Of a DNA stretch of 64,000 bases, positions 34,418 to 43,599 are shown piece by piece. The first letter of the stretch is position 1; every line of letters begins with the position of its first letter. The position numbers and the translations under genes were made by a program. The DNA is from JAXLXE01 sp046328115 (lineage in GTDB: Bacteria > Chloroflexota > UBA6077 > JACCZL01). The stretch lies in the NCBI GenBank assembly GCA_046328115.1, contig JAXLXE010000001.1, positions 1,302,001 to 1,366,000 on the forward strand, in the 5' to 3' direction. The notes beneath the pieces are model-generated. The model made no database searches and was not told where the DNA came from. It was given only the letters and a program-made list of their open reading frames with translations.

Positions 34418-35491
34418 CTAGCGGATTCGGTCCACGGGCATGTTCACCCACGCGCTCATCTCGTGCGGCGGCGTGACGGCCTCGGCCGTGCAGACGTGCT
34501 TTGGCGTGAGGCTGCCGAGGCTGGGCGTGCCCAGCAGACCCATGTTGGCCACCATCTCGTCCTCGAGGATCTCCAGCATGCGCACCACCGCCGGAGTCCC
34601 GCCCGCGGCCAGGGCCCAGCCTTGCAGCCTGCCCAGCGCAACAGCATCCGCGCCCAAGGCGACGGCCTTCAAGATGTCCGTGCCGCGCTGTACGGCGCCA
34701 TCCACGATGATCCTTGCCTTGCCGCGGGCAACGGGCGCCACCTCCGCCAGGAGATCAAGGGTGCCCAGTCCGTGATCGATCTGGCGGCCGCCGTGATTGG
34801 AGACCCAGAGCACGTCGACGCCGCGGGCGACCGCGATCTCGGCGTCCTCGGCGGTCTGGATGCCCTTCACCATGAACGGCAGTCCGCCCAGGTCGCGGAT
34901 CCGCTCCATGGTGTCCCAGGTGAGCGCCGCCTGGAAGTCACGATTGGTACCGCCACGCTGGCTGGCAGGGCGGAACCGGGTGACCATGGGTCGTTCGCGC
35001 CGGCTATAGTGCGCCACGTCGACGGTCAGAGCCAGCGAAGTGTAACCGGCGGCTTTGACGCGTCTGAGCGTGTCCGCCACCCAGTCCATGTCGCCACGCA
35101 CGTAGAGCTGGAAGATCTTGGGGGTAGGCGTGGCAGCAGCCGTCTCCTCCAGCGATGGCTGGGTGACGCTGCTCACGGCGTGCATGATGCCAAATTCAGT
35201 CGCCGCCCTGGTCGCGGCTACGGCTCCCTCTGGATCAAACTCCTGCAGGGAGCCAATGGGCGCGAGGATAGCGGGGATCCGCAGCTTGTGCCCGAGCAGC
35301 GTGGTTGAGGCATCGATGGACGAGACATCCACCAGGATCCGAGGACGGAACGCCACTCGGTCGAATGACAACCGATTGCGCCGCATGGAGGTCTCGGACT
35401 CCGACCCGCCCACCAGATAGTCCCAAGAACCCTGGGGAAGTCGCTTTCGAGCCTCCTGGATGATCTCGTCGTTGGTCACGTAATCTGGCAC
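34418..35491 (-). CDS. FMN-dependent alpha-hydroxy acid dehydrogenase
   Basis: GTG 35491 (MPDYVTNDEIIQEARKRLP) has GGGGAG 7 bases upstream; the frame continues further upstream but is not protein-like. The product is 357 residues, normal. A TIM-barrel flavoenzyme of the glycolate oxidase/L-lactate dehydrogenase group: PAILAPIGSLQEFDPEGAVA (FMN site), FQLYVRGD, LALTVDV, and VSNHGGRQIDHGLGTLDLL with the catalytic His and substrate Arg. RIIVDGAVQRGTDILKAVALGADAVALGR binds FMN phosphate. It oxidises a 2-hydroxy acid; the exact substrate cannot be read from sequence. It is co-directional with the glycohydrolase. Confidence 0.94.
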   Translation of the reverse strand: MPDYVTNDEIIQEARKRLPQGSWDYLVGGSESETSMRRNRLSFDRVAFRPRILVDVSSIDASTTLLGHKLRIPAILAPIGSLQEFDPEGAVAATRAATEFGIMHAVSSVTQPSLEETAAATPTPKIFQLYVRGDMDWVADTLRRVKAAGYTSLALTVDVAHYSRRERPMVTRFRPASQRGGTNRDFQAALTWDTMERIRDLGGLPFMVKGIQTAEDAEIAVARGVDVLWVSNHGGRQIDHGLGTLDLLAEVAPVARGKARIIVDGAVQRGTDILKAVALGADAVALGRLQGWALAAGGTPAVVRMLEILEDEMVANMGLLGTPSLGSLTPKHVCTAEAVTPPHEMSAWVNMPVDRIR

Positions 35492-35782
35492 GCTGGAACT
35501 CCCCTGCCGAACTGTGTTGCTGGCTGGGGACTCTAGCGCGCACGACACGGAATGTCCACGCGAGGGTCTTGATGACCGCTCGGCGGACCTGTGGACACAG
35601 TTGATTAGCGAATCACCGAGAGAGCGGCTGCCAGGGACGGGTCCCGGCGGATCGATCCTGAGGCGCCGGCGCGCGGGATCGGCTGAGATCCACCCGTCAA
35701 GCGCTTCTGAGGCGACCAGGATAGGTTCGCATGTCGCCGATACCGTTCGCAGTTGCATGCGGGCGGACGGCTCGTCGCGCGA

Positions 35783-36457
35783 CTACCTGGACTCGCCCGT
35801 CCGGTCACCCGGCCGTTCACGGGGGGTGCGAGGTTGGCGCCCCGGCGCTGTGCGGACGGACACGTGGCGACTCTCCGATAGGTAGAACCGCCATGGCCGG
35901 AGTGCCCAGTCGCCGGCGTAGTCCACGTTGATGCGGGTTGAAACCGCGATCGATGAGTCTGACGGCGACGGATCGGGCTCGATGCGAAGCGGCCCAGCGA
36001 TCAGGTTGGCCCCGGTATGTCCGCGGTGGATGCCGAGAGCTCGGCAGAGTCGGCCCGGCCCATCGGTTCGGTCGGCCACCCCGGCGTCAGGTTCCAACGC
36101 GCGGATGAGCACGGCCGCGGGATAGCCCTCCCGCTCGGTGACTACGTTGAAACAGTGGTACATGCCGTAGATCAAATACACGTAAGCGTGGCCGGGCGCT
36201 CCGTACATCACTTCGGTCCGCGCCGTCCTGCCCCGCGCGGCGTGGCACGCCAGATCCTCCTCCCCGACGTACGCCTCGGTCTCCACGATGCGGCCGGATA
36301 GCACCCGCCCGTCCACCTCGTGGATGAGACGCCAGCCTAGTAGGCCGCGCGCGACCTCGAGCGTGGGGCGATCGAGACACCGCACTAGCTCAGCGCGCGG
36401 ACCGCGGTTGGAGGCTCTGCTGAATCGGGAATCGTCCACAATTACCTGTGTTACCAT
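35783..36457 (-). CDS. DNA-3-methyladenine glycosylase (AAG/MPG family)
   Basis: The start is ATG 36457 (MVTQVIVDDSRFSRASN), divergent from the dehydrogenase beta gene; a GTG at 36439 is possible. The product is about 224 residues. Base-excision repair of alkylated purines: ARGLLGWRLIHEV, IVETEAYVGEEDLACHAARG (catalytic Glu), VMYGAPGHAYVYLIYGMYHCFNVVTE (Tyr/His intercalation region), and LIRALEP, GPGRLCRALGI. These are diagnostic of AAG/MPG. The C-terminus (after RFYLSESRHVSV) ends in a basic tail. Stand-alone gene. Confidence 0.94.
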   Translation of the reverse strand: MVTQVIVDDSRFSRASNRGPRAELVRCLDRPTLEVARGLLGWRLIHEVDGRVLSGRIVETEAYVGEEDLACHAARGRTARTEVMYGAPGHAYVYLIYGMYHCFNVVTEREGYPAAVLIRALEPDAGVADRTDGPGRLCRALGIHRGHTGANLIAGPLRIEPDPSPSDSSIAVSTRINVDYAGDWALRPWRFYLSESRHVSVRTAPGRQPRTPRERPGDRTGESR

Positions 36458-36488
36458 CCGAGCGCGGAACCTGCCAGCGGAGCGAGCC

Positions 36489-37469
36489 ATGCCCGAGAAG
36501 ACCATCGTGGAGGCGGTGAACGACGCACTCCGCGAAGAGATGGCGCGCGATGACTCGGTCATCGTCCTCGGCGAAGACGTGGGGCTCCACGGCGGGGTGT
36601 TCCGGGCCACGGACGGTCTGCAAAAGCAGTTCGGCGCGGCGCGCGTCATCGACACACCTCTGGCAGAGCTGGGCATCGCTGGCATCGCAATCGGCGCGGC
36701 GCTGAACGGGCTGCGCCCGGTGGCGGAGATCCAATTCGCGGACTACATCCACCCGGCCTACGACCAGATCGTCAACGAAGCCGCGAAGATCCGCTACCGG
36801 TCAAACGGCGATTTCTCGTGTCCAATCGTCTTCCGTGCCCCCTACGGCCCCGGCGTCCATGGTGGTCTGTACCACTCTCAGAGCGTGGAGGCGCTGTTCT
36901 ATCACGTGCCGGGGCTTAAGATTGTCATCCCCAGCACGCCGTACGACACCAAGGGTCTTCTGAAGGCAGCCATCCGCGACCCCGATCCGGTGCTGTTCTT
37001 TGAGCACAAGCGAAGTTACCGCCGATTCAAGGGCGAGGTGCCGGACGGGGACTACGTGGTTCCGCTGTCCGCGGCGGAAGTCAAACGGACCGGAGATCGG
37101 ATCACCGCCATCAGCTATGGGTACGGCGTGCACCTGGCGCTGGAGGCGGCTGAGACGTTGGCGGCTGAGGGCATTGGTCTGGAAGTGATCGACCTGCGCA
37201 CGCTGGTTCCGATGGACAAGGCAACCATTGGCGCGTCAGTCCAGAAGACCAACCGAGCGATGATCATTCACGAGGACAACAAGACCGGCGGGGTTGGCGC
37301 CGAGGTGGCGGCGACGATCGCTGAAGAGTTCTTCCACCACCTGGATGCGCCGATCGTCCGCGTGTGTGGCGCGGACACGCACATTCCGTATGCCCCTACA
37401 CTGGAAGACGCGGTGATCCCAAACGCGGAGGACGTCGTGGTCGCGGCCCGCCGTCTCGCGGCCTACTGA
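36489..37469 (+). CDS. pdhB: 2-oxo acid dehydrogenase E1 component, beta subunit (pyruvate/branched-chain type)
   Basis: ATG 36489 with GGAG upstream. It has 326 residues. The transketolase-like pyrimidine domain (EKTIVEAVNDALREEM, VIVLGEDVGLHGGVFRAT with the ThDP-activating Glu, EIQFADYIHPAYDQIVNEAAK) is followed by the C-terminal domain (YGYGVHLALEAAETLAAEGIGLEVIDLRTLVPMD). It partners an E1 alpha subunit to decarboxylate a 2-oxo acid. The E2 gene follows after 37 bases, then lipA. The alpha subunit gene, normally directly upstream, is absent. Sequence alone does not separate pyruvate from branched-chain or acetoin use. Confidence 0.94.
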   Translation: MPEKTIVEAVNDALREEMARDDSVIVLGEDVGLHGGVFRATDGLQKQFGAARVIDTPLAELGIAGIAIGAALNGLRPVAEIQFADYIHPAYDQIVNEAAKIRYRSNGDFSCPIVFRAPYGPGVHGGLYHSQSVEALFYHVPGLKIVIPSTPYDTKGLLKAAIRDPDPVLFFEHKRSYRRFKGEVPDGDYVVPLSAAEVKRTGDRITAISYGYGVHLALEAAETLAAEGIGLEVIDLRTLVPMDKATIGASVQKTNRAMIIHEDNKTGGVGAEVAATIAEEFFHHLDAPIVRVCGADTHIPYAPTLEDAVIPNAEDVVVAARRLAAY

Positions 37470-37506
37470 GTACCAGAGCAATCAGCCAACGACGGACGAG
37501 GGACGA

Positions 37507-38847
37507 ATGAGCACTGCTGCAACGAGCACCACCATCACCATGCCACAGCTTGGCGAATCCGTTGCCGAGGGCACGATCGGCAGGTGGCTCAAACGGCCGG
37601 GCGAGCGCATCGAGCGTGACGAGCCGCTGGTCGAGGTGATGACGGACAAGGTCAACACGGAGATTCCCTCTCCGGTGGCCGGGTTCGTGCAGCGGATCGT
37701 GGCAGAAGAGGGTCAGACGGTCCCCGTGGGTGCGGAGCTGGTGGTGATCGGTGATGAGCCGGCCGCGGCCGAGCCCGTGCACACCGCACCTCCACCCCCA
37801 ACGGCACCGGCACCCGTCAGCGCGACCCCAGTCAATCCGCCGCCCGCCGCGACAGCCAGCCCAGCCACAACAGCCACAACCGAGTCCGGGATGGACGACG
37901 GGCCGCGACGGGCGTCTCCGCTGGTTCGGCGCATGGCGGACGAATACGCGCTGGACCTGGCGCACATCAAAGGCAGCGGGCTGGGTGGCAGGGTCACGCG
38001 CGACGATGTCCAGGCGTACATCGATACGCATGGGCTGAAACCGGTCGCTGACGGGGCTCCATCCGCCGCACCACCGGCTCCACGCACGCCAGCCGCCCCT
38101 CCTTCGCCGGTGCCATCATCGCCCGCCCCGACGGCGGCCCCTGTCCAGGCTGACACCCTGGTCCCACTGACGCCGATGCGGCGCGCCATTGCCGACCACA
38201 TGGTCCGAAGCCTCGCAACCTCTCCTCATGCCTGGGGCATGGTGGAGATCGACGTCTCCGGCCTCGTGGAGCTCCGCGCGGCCGCCCAGGCCGCCTGGCA
38301 GGCCCGCGAGGGCTTCGAGCTCACGTTTCTGCCGTTCTTCGTCAAGGCCGTCGTGGAATCCTTGCGCGAGTCGCCAAATCTGAACGCACGCTGGACGGAC
38401 AACGGCGTGCTCCAGCTTCGGGCGATCAACATCGGAATCGCTGTGGCGGTCAGCAACGGGCTCGTGGTGCCCGTCATCAAGGACGCGGATCAGAAGAGCA
38501 TCGCTGGCCTCGCGATTTCCATCCGCGACCTGGCGGTCCGGGGTCGAGCGGGGCGCCTCACGACTGACGATCTCCAGGGGGGAACGTTCACGGTGAACAA
38601 CACCGGGGCGCTGGGCTCCATCGCGTCAGGACCGATCATCAATCAGCCACAGGCCGGTATCATCACGATGGAAGCGGCGGTGAAACGGGTGGTTGTCCTG
38701 CCGGGAGATGCTCTGGGAATCCGAACGATCATGAACTCATGTCTGGCGTTCGATCACCGGATCACTGACGGCGCCGAGGCGCTACGCCTGCTCCAGGCCG
38801 TGAAGCGCAGGATGGAGGCGTATGGCCCGGATGCGCCCATCTACTAG
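37507..38847 (+). CDS. pdhC: 2-oxo acid dehydrogenase E2 (dihydrolipoamide acyltransferase)
   Basis: ATG 37507. It has 446 residues. One lipoyl domain (about 12-88; VEVMTDKVNTEIPSP with the lipoylated Lys), Pro/Ala/Thr linker, E3-binding domain (about 135-180; ASPLVRRMADEYALDLAHIKGSG), a second Ala/Pro linker, then the catalytic acyltransferase core (about 215-446) with the HxxxDG motif in LAFDHRITDGAEALR. It carries acyl groups from E1 to CoA within a multi-subunit core. Located between E1 beta and lipA, which attaches the sulphurs of its lipoyl group. The exact 2-oxo acid is uncertain. Confidence 0.94.
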   Translation: MSTAATSTTITMPQLGESVAEGTIGRWLKRPGERIERDEPLVEVMTDKVNTEIPSPVAGFVQRIVAEEGQTVPVGAELVVIGDEPAAAEPVHTAPPPPTAPAPVSATPVNPPPAATASPATTATTESGMDDGPRRASPLVRRMADEYALDLAHIKGSGLGGRVTRDDVQAYIDTHGLKPVADGAPSAAPPAPRTPAAPPSPVPSSPAPTAAPVQADTLVPLTPMRRAIADHMVRSLATSPHAWGMVEIDVSGLVELRAAAQAAWQAREGFELTFLPFFVKAVVESLRESPNLNARWTDNGVLQLRAINIGIAVAVSNGLVVPVIKDADQKSIAGLAISIRDLAVRGRAGRLTTDDLQGGTFTVNNTGALGSIASGPIINQPQAGIITMEAAVKRVVVLPGDALGIRTIMNSCLAFDHRITDGAEALRLLQAVKRRMEAYGPDAPIY

Positions 38848-38883
38848 ATACTCGTTGCCAGCGACGTCCACGAACCGAGGACC

Positions 38884-39807
38884 ATGGCCAGACTAGAGCT
38901 TCCCATCATCCCACGCACCGTACCGCTCTCGCCGGACGCCCCGGCCCCACGGGGCAACCGGCCGGAGTGGCTCAAGGTGCGTTTCTCCCAGGGGCCAAAT
39001 TTCACCGACCTTCGCAACCTGATGCGCGAGCAGAAGCTGAACACGATCTGCGAAGAGGCCATGTGTCCCAATCTCGGCGAGTGCTGGGAAAATCGGACGG
39101 CAACCTTCCTGATTCTGGGCGACGTCTGTACGAGAAACTGCGGCTTCTGTTCGGTCACCACCGGCCGGCCTACGGGGTTGGATCTGGACGAGCCGGAGCG
39201 GTTGACCCGGGCGGTTGAACAGATCGGACTCCGACACATCGTGATCACCTCGGTGACGCGCGACGATTTGCCAGACGGCGGCGCAGGGATATTCGCGGAA
39301 ACCATCCGTTTGCTCCGTGAGCGGGTGCCGGACTGCGGCATCGAGGTGCTGGTTCCGGATTTCCAGGGCAACTGGGATGCATTGGCAGTGGTGATGCGCG
39401 CCGGACCTGACATCCTGAACCACAATCTGGAGTCTGTACCGCGCCTGTACGGCCGCGTGCGCCCGAAGGCGATCTACGAACAGTCGCTAGAGCTGCTGGA
39501 GCGAGCCAAGATGCTGTCTCCCACGGCGGTGACGAAGTCCGGACTGATGATCGGGCTGGGCGAGGAACGCAGCGAGCTGCTCCAGACGTTTCGGGACCTG
39601 GCCGATCGCCAGGTGGACGTGCTCACAGTGGGGCAGTATCTGCGACCCACCATGAAGCACCTGCCTGTGGAGCGCTACGTGCCGCCATCGGAGTTCGAAG
39701 AGCTCAAGGAGGTGGCACTGGCGATGGGCTTTGGGCATGTGGAGTCCGGGCCGCTGGTCCGATCGTCCTACCACGCACACCAGCAGGTCCCAGCGCGGCG
39801 GGCTTAA
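38884..39807 (+). CDS. lipA: Lipoyl synthase
   Basis: ATG 38884. It has 307 residues. A radical-SAM enzyme inserting two sulphurs into octanoyl groups on lipoyl domains. The auxiliary cluster Cys are in ICEEAMCPNLGECWE, the radical-SAM cluster Cys in CTRNCGFCSV (CxxxCxxC), and the C-terminal RSSY motif is VRSSYHAHQ. LNHNLESVPRLYGRVRP is another signature. Position after the E2 gene suggests the enzyme serves the complex encoded next to it. lipB is not in the window. Confidence 0.97.
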   Translation: MARLELPIIPRTVPLSPDAPAPRGNRPEWLKVRFSQGPNFTDLRNLMREQKLNTICEEAMCPNLGECWENRTATFLILGDVCTRNCGFCSVTTGRPTGLDLDEPERLTRAVEQIGLRHIVITSVTRDDLPDGGAGIFAETIRLLRERVPDCGIEVLVPDFQGNWDALAVVMRAGPDILNHNLESVPRLYGRVRPKAIYEQSLELLERAKMLSPTAVTKSGLMIGLGEERSELLQTFRDLADRQVDVLTVGQYLRPTMKHLPVERYVPPSEFEELKEVALAMGFGHVESGPLVRSSYHAHQQVPARRA

Positions 39808-39930
39808 CAGAACCGCCTGCGGCCATCCTCTGGTAGAATCCTCCGTTTCGCGCAGCGAACGGGTCGGTCGAGCCCATCGGCCAGAATCTCTCAGACCAGG
39901 CTGGCGGCGCAGCGGCCGAAGTGGGGGGCA

Positions 39931-40290
39931 GTGCAGGAAGAATCACAAACGGGACCAACCAGCAACGGCGGACCGTCCCCCCGCCCGGCTGATGTCCCGC
40001 TCACCCAGCCGGTAGCGCCGGGTGAGCTACCACCAGTGCCCAGGTGGCTTCAGGAGGCGCGTACGGACCAGCGACCAGCGGCTGAGCAGCCACCAGAGTC
40101 TCCACCGCCGCCCGCGCCAAGCGACGACCCCAACTATCTGGCGCTGACGATTACCGTGGGCGCCGGCTTCAAGTTCGGCTGCGGGTTGCTGCTCTCGTTC
40201 GTGTTCGCGACGCTGTGCCTGGTCTTGCTGGCCGCGCTAGCGATCTTCATCGCCACGCTAGCGCAGGTGCCGATACCGTTTCTGGGCTAG
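39931..40290 (+). CDS. Pro-rich single-span membrane protein
   Basis: GTG 39931 (MQEESQTGPTSNGG) follows a G-rich tract; TAGAAT at 39834-39839 may be its -10. It has 119 residues. The first 65 residues are a Pro/Gln/Glu-rich hydrophilic tail with PPVPRWLQEARTDQRP, and the rest is a hydrophobic helix or hairpin (GCGLLLSFVFATLCLVLLAALAIFIATLA). No family recognised. Position downstream of lipA after 123 bases gives no functional clue. Confidence 0.6.
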   Translation: MQEESQTGPTSNGGPSPRPADVPLTQPVAPGELPPVPRWLQEARTDQRPAAEQPPESPPPPAPSDDPNYLALTITVGAGFKFGCGLLLSFVFATLCLVLLAALAIFIATLAQVPIPFLG

Positions 40291-40358
40291 CCGCGGTCAC
40301 ACCAACGAGGCCACGGCAGTCTGCAACCGGCTCTTACGGTCAAGAATCGCCAACGTTC

Positions 40359-41268
40359 TTAGGCGAGCAGTTCATCCCAACTCGTCACCTGGAGAACGCG
40401 GTCCCCGAGGGCTTCGAGCCGAGCCAGATCCTCGATCACGTTAATCTGCGCCGCGACGCCGGGACTGGGGAGTCCGAACTTCTGGGCGCCCAGCCGCAGC
40501 AGCATCAGGCGGGCGCCCTGGACCCGCCCGCGGGACTCACCCTCGGACAACCCCTGGGATAGCCCCTCAGACCGCCCCTCGGACCGCCCCTCTTCCAGGA
40601 TTGCTTGATACGTGGTGGACTCGCGCATGTCCCGCACCCCGCTTAGAAGCTCAGCGGCCTCACGTGAATTGTACCGTAGACCTAGCAGGAGATACGTTGC
40701 TGTCCAGAGTGTCTGTTGCTGTTCGATTGGAGCATCGCGACGGATCCTCTCGCCCATCCGGCGGATGACAGCTGCCGGCGCGTCGGCGCCCAGGTCAGAG
40801 AGCGGCGCCAGCGGCAGGGTCGCTAGATTTCCAGCCCGGAGATCCTGAACCGGGTGCTGCCAGAGCCTGAGCACGTCGTACCGAAGTGCCAGTCTCGGTC
40901 CGCTCCCTGCGTCAAGCACATCATGATGCTCGATGGTCCCACGAAGACCTGGCCCGTCCGCCGCTGGCCGGCCGAGGATCACCACGCTCCTGACCGGCAG
41001 GCGGTGCCGGTGGCTGAGCAACGCGTAGTAAAGGAGGAGCCGCTCCGGCATCCGCGGATCGTGGCTGGCTTTGGATCTCCAGGTGGGCTAACCACGGACG
41101 TGGACGATCAACCCGAATCACCTTGTCCACAACCGCGATGGATGTGGACACGTCAGAATCAACAACGGCCACGTCCTGACCGACCGGCAGTCCCGCCAGC
41201 CTCAGCCAGGCAGCGGGGTCTGCCTCGATCAGTTGCCTGGTCGCCGTGTCGAACGGCTTGTCTACCAC
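40359..41268 (-). pseudogene. Rpn/YhgA-like PD-(D/E)XK nuclease, frameshifted
   Basis: An N-terminal part starting MVDKPFDTATRQLIEADPAA (ATG 41268) reads to LAHLEIQS near 41065 and is followed in the next frame by SHDPRMPERLLLYYALLSHRH and on to the stop at 40359. One extra base near 41058-41068 joins them into a normal Rpn/YhgA-like protein of about 300 residues. The D...LEIQ motif belongs to the PD-(D/E)XK site of this family. The C-terminus has the Glu/Gly/Ser repeats (EGRSEGRSEGLSQGLSEGE) common in such proteins, then LGAQKFGLP. Rpn proteins are recombination-promoting nucleases or transposase-derived. The lesion may be real or a sequencing error. Confidence 0.75.
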
Positions 41269-41417
41269 GCCGCGCCATCGCAGTTCGCCGCGAGTAAACT
41301 GTTCGTGGCGTCATCATGTTTGACGCGACACATCATCCCCCCAACAGACACTGGCCGTACCCGTCCGCTTGGAGCCCGGGGGAGGCGGGTGCCGCCCCCA
41401 GGCCCACACGTGCGGGC

Positions 41418-42011
41418 TTACGCCGGCTGGTCCACCCCGTGCGCCAGAAGGATGGCCTCCGCCACCTCGCGCATTGATTTGCGGCTGTTCATGCTGAGCC
41501 GCTGGATTTTGCGGAAGGCCTCTGCCTCCTTGATACCCTGCGTGTCCATCAGGACGCCCTTGGCCCGCTCCACGATCTTCCGCGAAAGCAGCGCCTCCTG
41601 GGCGTCGTCGCGCTCGCTCTCCAGCGCTCGCAGCTCCTCGAACCGGCCGAGCAGCACCTCGATGGCGCTGCTGAGCTGGCCCTCAGTGAATGGTTTGATC
41701 AGGTAGCCCATCACGCCGACCTCGCGCGCTGTATCCACATACTCCTTGTTGGAGTAGGCGGACAACAACATGACGGGTGCCAAACGCTCCTCGGAGATCG
41801 CGCGCGCCGCCGTCAGGCCATCCATCTCCTTCATCTTGATGTCCAGGATAACCAGGTCTGGCTTCAGATCCCGTGTCAGCTCAACCGCCGGACCGCCGTC
41901 GGCAGCCTCCCCGATGACCTCGTAGCCAAGATTCTCGAGCGCGCCCTTCAGGTCCATCCGGATTACGGGCTCGTCATCTGCAATTACGATTCGCTTCTTC
42001 GCCACGCTCAT
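41418..42011 (-). CDS. pdtaR: Response regulator with ANTAR RNA-binding domain (PdtaR type)
   Basis: ATG 42011 overlaps the upstream kinase stop by four bases (ATGA). It has 197 residues. Receiver domain: IADDEPVIRMDL (acidic pair), LVILDIKMKEMDG (phospho-acceptor Asp, about residue 56), LSAYSN and YLIKPF (Lys). The coiled linker leads to a C-terminal ANTAR domain (about 140-195; LLSRKIVERAKGVLMDTQGIKEAEAFRKIQR), which binds paired hairpins in RNA to prevent transcription termination. With the adjacent kinase this is a PdtaS/PdtaR-type system. The RNA targets are not known. Confidence 0.93.
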   Translation of the reverse strand: MSVAKKRIVIADDEPVIRMDLKGALENLGYEVIGEAADGGPAVELTRDLKPDLVILDIKMKEMDGLTAARAISEERLAPVMLLSAYSNKEYVDTAREVGVMGYLIKPFTEGQLSSAIEVLLGRFEELRALESERDDAQEALLSRKIVERAKGVLMDTQGIKEAEAFRKIQRLSMNSRKSMREVAEAILLAHGVDQPA

Positions 42012-43498
42012 TCCTCCTGCTCGCGAGCACCGACGTCCGTCCCCGGGCGCCAGCGCGGGAACCGCACGACTACCCGGGTACCCCGCCCGCTCTCAAACTT
42101 GATCTCTCCGCGCAAACTCTCAGTAACGAGTGTTCGCACCAATCCCAACCCCATTCCACCCGCCTCCGCGCTGAAACCAGGCGGCAATCCCTGTCCATTA
42201 TCCTCGATCTCCATGATCATGCTGTCGTCGGTTTGCGCGAGCCTGACCGTGACCACACCATCCTCGCGATCACCAATACCGTGCTCAAGGGAATTGAGCA
42301 CAAGCTCATTGACCACCAGCGCACACGTGGTGGCCGCATCAGCGGGCACCACGAATTCGCGAGCCCCCTCGAGACGCAACGAGACGTTCTTGGTCTGGTC
42401 AAGCGTGCCTCGGCTCAGATCCTGGAGAATCCGGTTGCACACGTCGTAGATATTGATGGTGGCCGCGTCTCCCGCAGAGAGGAACGCGTGGACTGACGCC
42501 ACGCTGATGATCCTGTTCGCGGCTTCCGTCAGCGCACTGGCAACCTCAGCATTGGTGGACCGCCGCGCTTCTATCCGCAGCAATCCGGCGATCGTCTGCA
42601 AGTTGTTTTTCACCCTGTGGTGGATCTCGGCCACCATCGCGCTCTTGACGCGGATCTCGCTCTCCTTGCGGGCCTCGTCTGTCACATCCTGGATCACGAT
42701 GAGCGCGCCGTCCGCGCTCCTCCCCAACAACCCGCGCATCCGCTCTGCCCAGCTACCGGTGCGCTCTGCCCCCAGCAGAGGGATCGCCTTCTTTATCCAG
42801 ATGCGGTCCTTCTCCGTTACCCGCTGCTCTACGCAGACGCCCAACTCGATCGCTCTGAATGCGGCGTACTCGTTTGTCTCCAGATCGGAGAGGCGATTGT
42901 CCACCAGATTCTCGTTGTAGCCCAGGCCGCGGTAAAGGCTCTCCGCCACGGCTGTGACGTAGCGGATCTCCCCGTCCGCGTCCACAAGCATCATGCCGTC
43001 GTACCACTGGAGCCGTCCTAGCGTCTCGGCGCCTACGAGACGACCGTCAATCGCCAGGTCACGGATCCGGTGGATGGCGTTTCTGAACAGCGCACTGCGA
43101 CGGCGAAACCGATCATCCTCGATGACCGCGGTGTCGTACACCAACAGCGCGGCGGTGCGGCGATGATCGTCACGAAGAGGGAACACCTCCCGCACGATTG
43201 GCGTGCCGTTGACTACCAGTCCGCTGAGCTGATGCCTCGGGCGGTGTCCGTGCAGAAGTCCGCCATGGTCCACAACCGCACCACGAGGAATACGCCTGCC
43301 CGTGGCGGACTCGGAATAGACGGAGGGCACGGGATGCGGCCGCTCGTGCGCGACGACCTCAAACTCGCCGCCGCGCCAGACCAGAAGCAACACATCGGCG
43401 TGCGAGATGTCCGCCAGCAGTGGCAGTGCCGGCCTGATCCGGTCTACCAGTGCCCGAGCATCCGTCCCGCGAATAGTGATTCCCGCAGCACCGGCCAT
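42008..43498 (-). CDS. pdtaS: PdtaS-type sensor histidine kinase
   Basis: ATG 43498 (MAGAAGITIRGTDARALVD) with AGGTGGG upstream is preferred to a GTG at 43513. It has about 496 residues and no membrane segment, so it is cytosolic. N-terminal GAF-like domain (about 15-135), PAS domain (about 165-275; GMMLVDADGEIRYVTAVAES), then a HisKA_2 region with AEIHHRVKNNLQTIAGLLRIE (phospho-acceptor His) and an HATPase domain (ALVVNELVLNSLEHG, EDNGQGLP, GGMGLGLVRTLV). The length and order match mycobacterial PdtaS. It phosphorylates the ANTAR regulator encoded downstream with ATGA overlap. Confidence 0.93.
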   Translation of the reverse strand: MAGAAGITIRGTDARALVDRIRPALPLLADISHADVLLLVWRGGEFEVVAHERPHPVPSVYSESATGRRIPRGAVVDHGGLLHGHRPRHQLSGLVVNGTPIVREVFPLRDDHRRTAALLVYDTAVIEDDRFRRRSALFRNAIHRIRDLAIDGRLVGAETLGRLQWYDGMMLVDADGEIRYVTAVAESLYRGLGYNENLVDNRLSDLETNEYAAFRAIELGVCVEQRVTEKDRIWIKKAIPLLGAERTGSWAERMRGLLGRSADGALIVIQDVTDEARKESEIRVKSAMVAEIHHRVKNNLQTIAGLLRIEARRSTNAEVASALTEAANRIISVASVHAFLSAGDAATINIYDVCNRILQDLSRGTLDQTKNVSLRLEGAREFVVPADAATTCALVVNELVLNSLEHGIGDREDGVVTVRLAQTDDSMIMEIEDNGQGLPPGFSAEAGGMGLGLVRTLVTESLRGEIKFESGRGTRVVVRFPRWRPGTDVGAREQEE

Positions 43499-43599
43499 GT
43501 ACCGTAAGCCCACCTGATGTCTGGAACCGCGGGTAGCGCTGATGCTCTGCCCGTGACCAGATTATAGGTGGGCACACTGGCGGGACTCGCCAAACGCCG

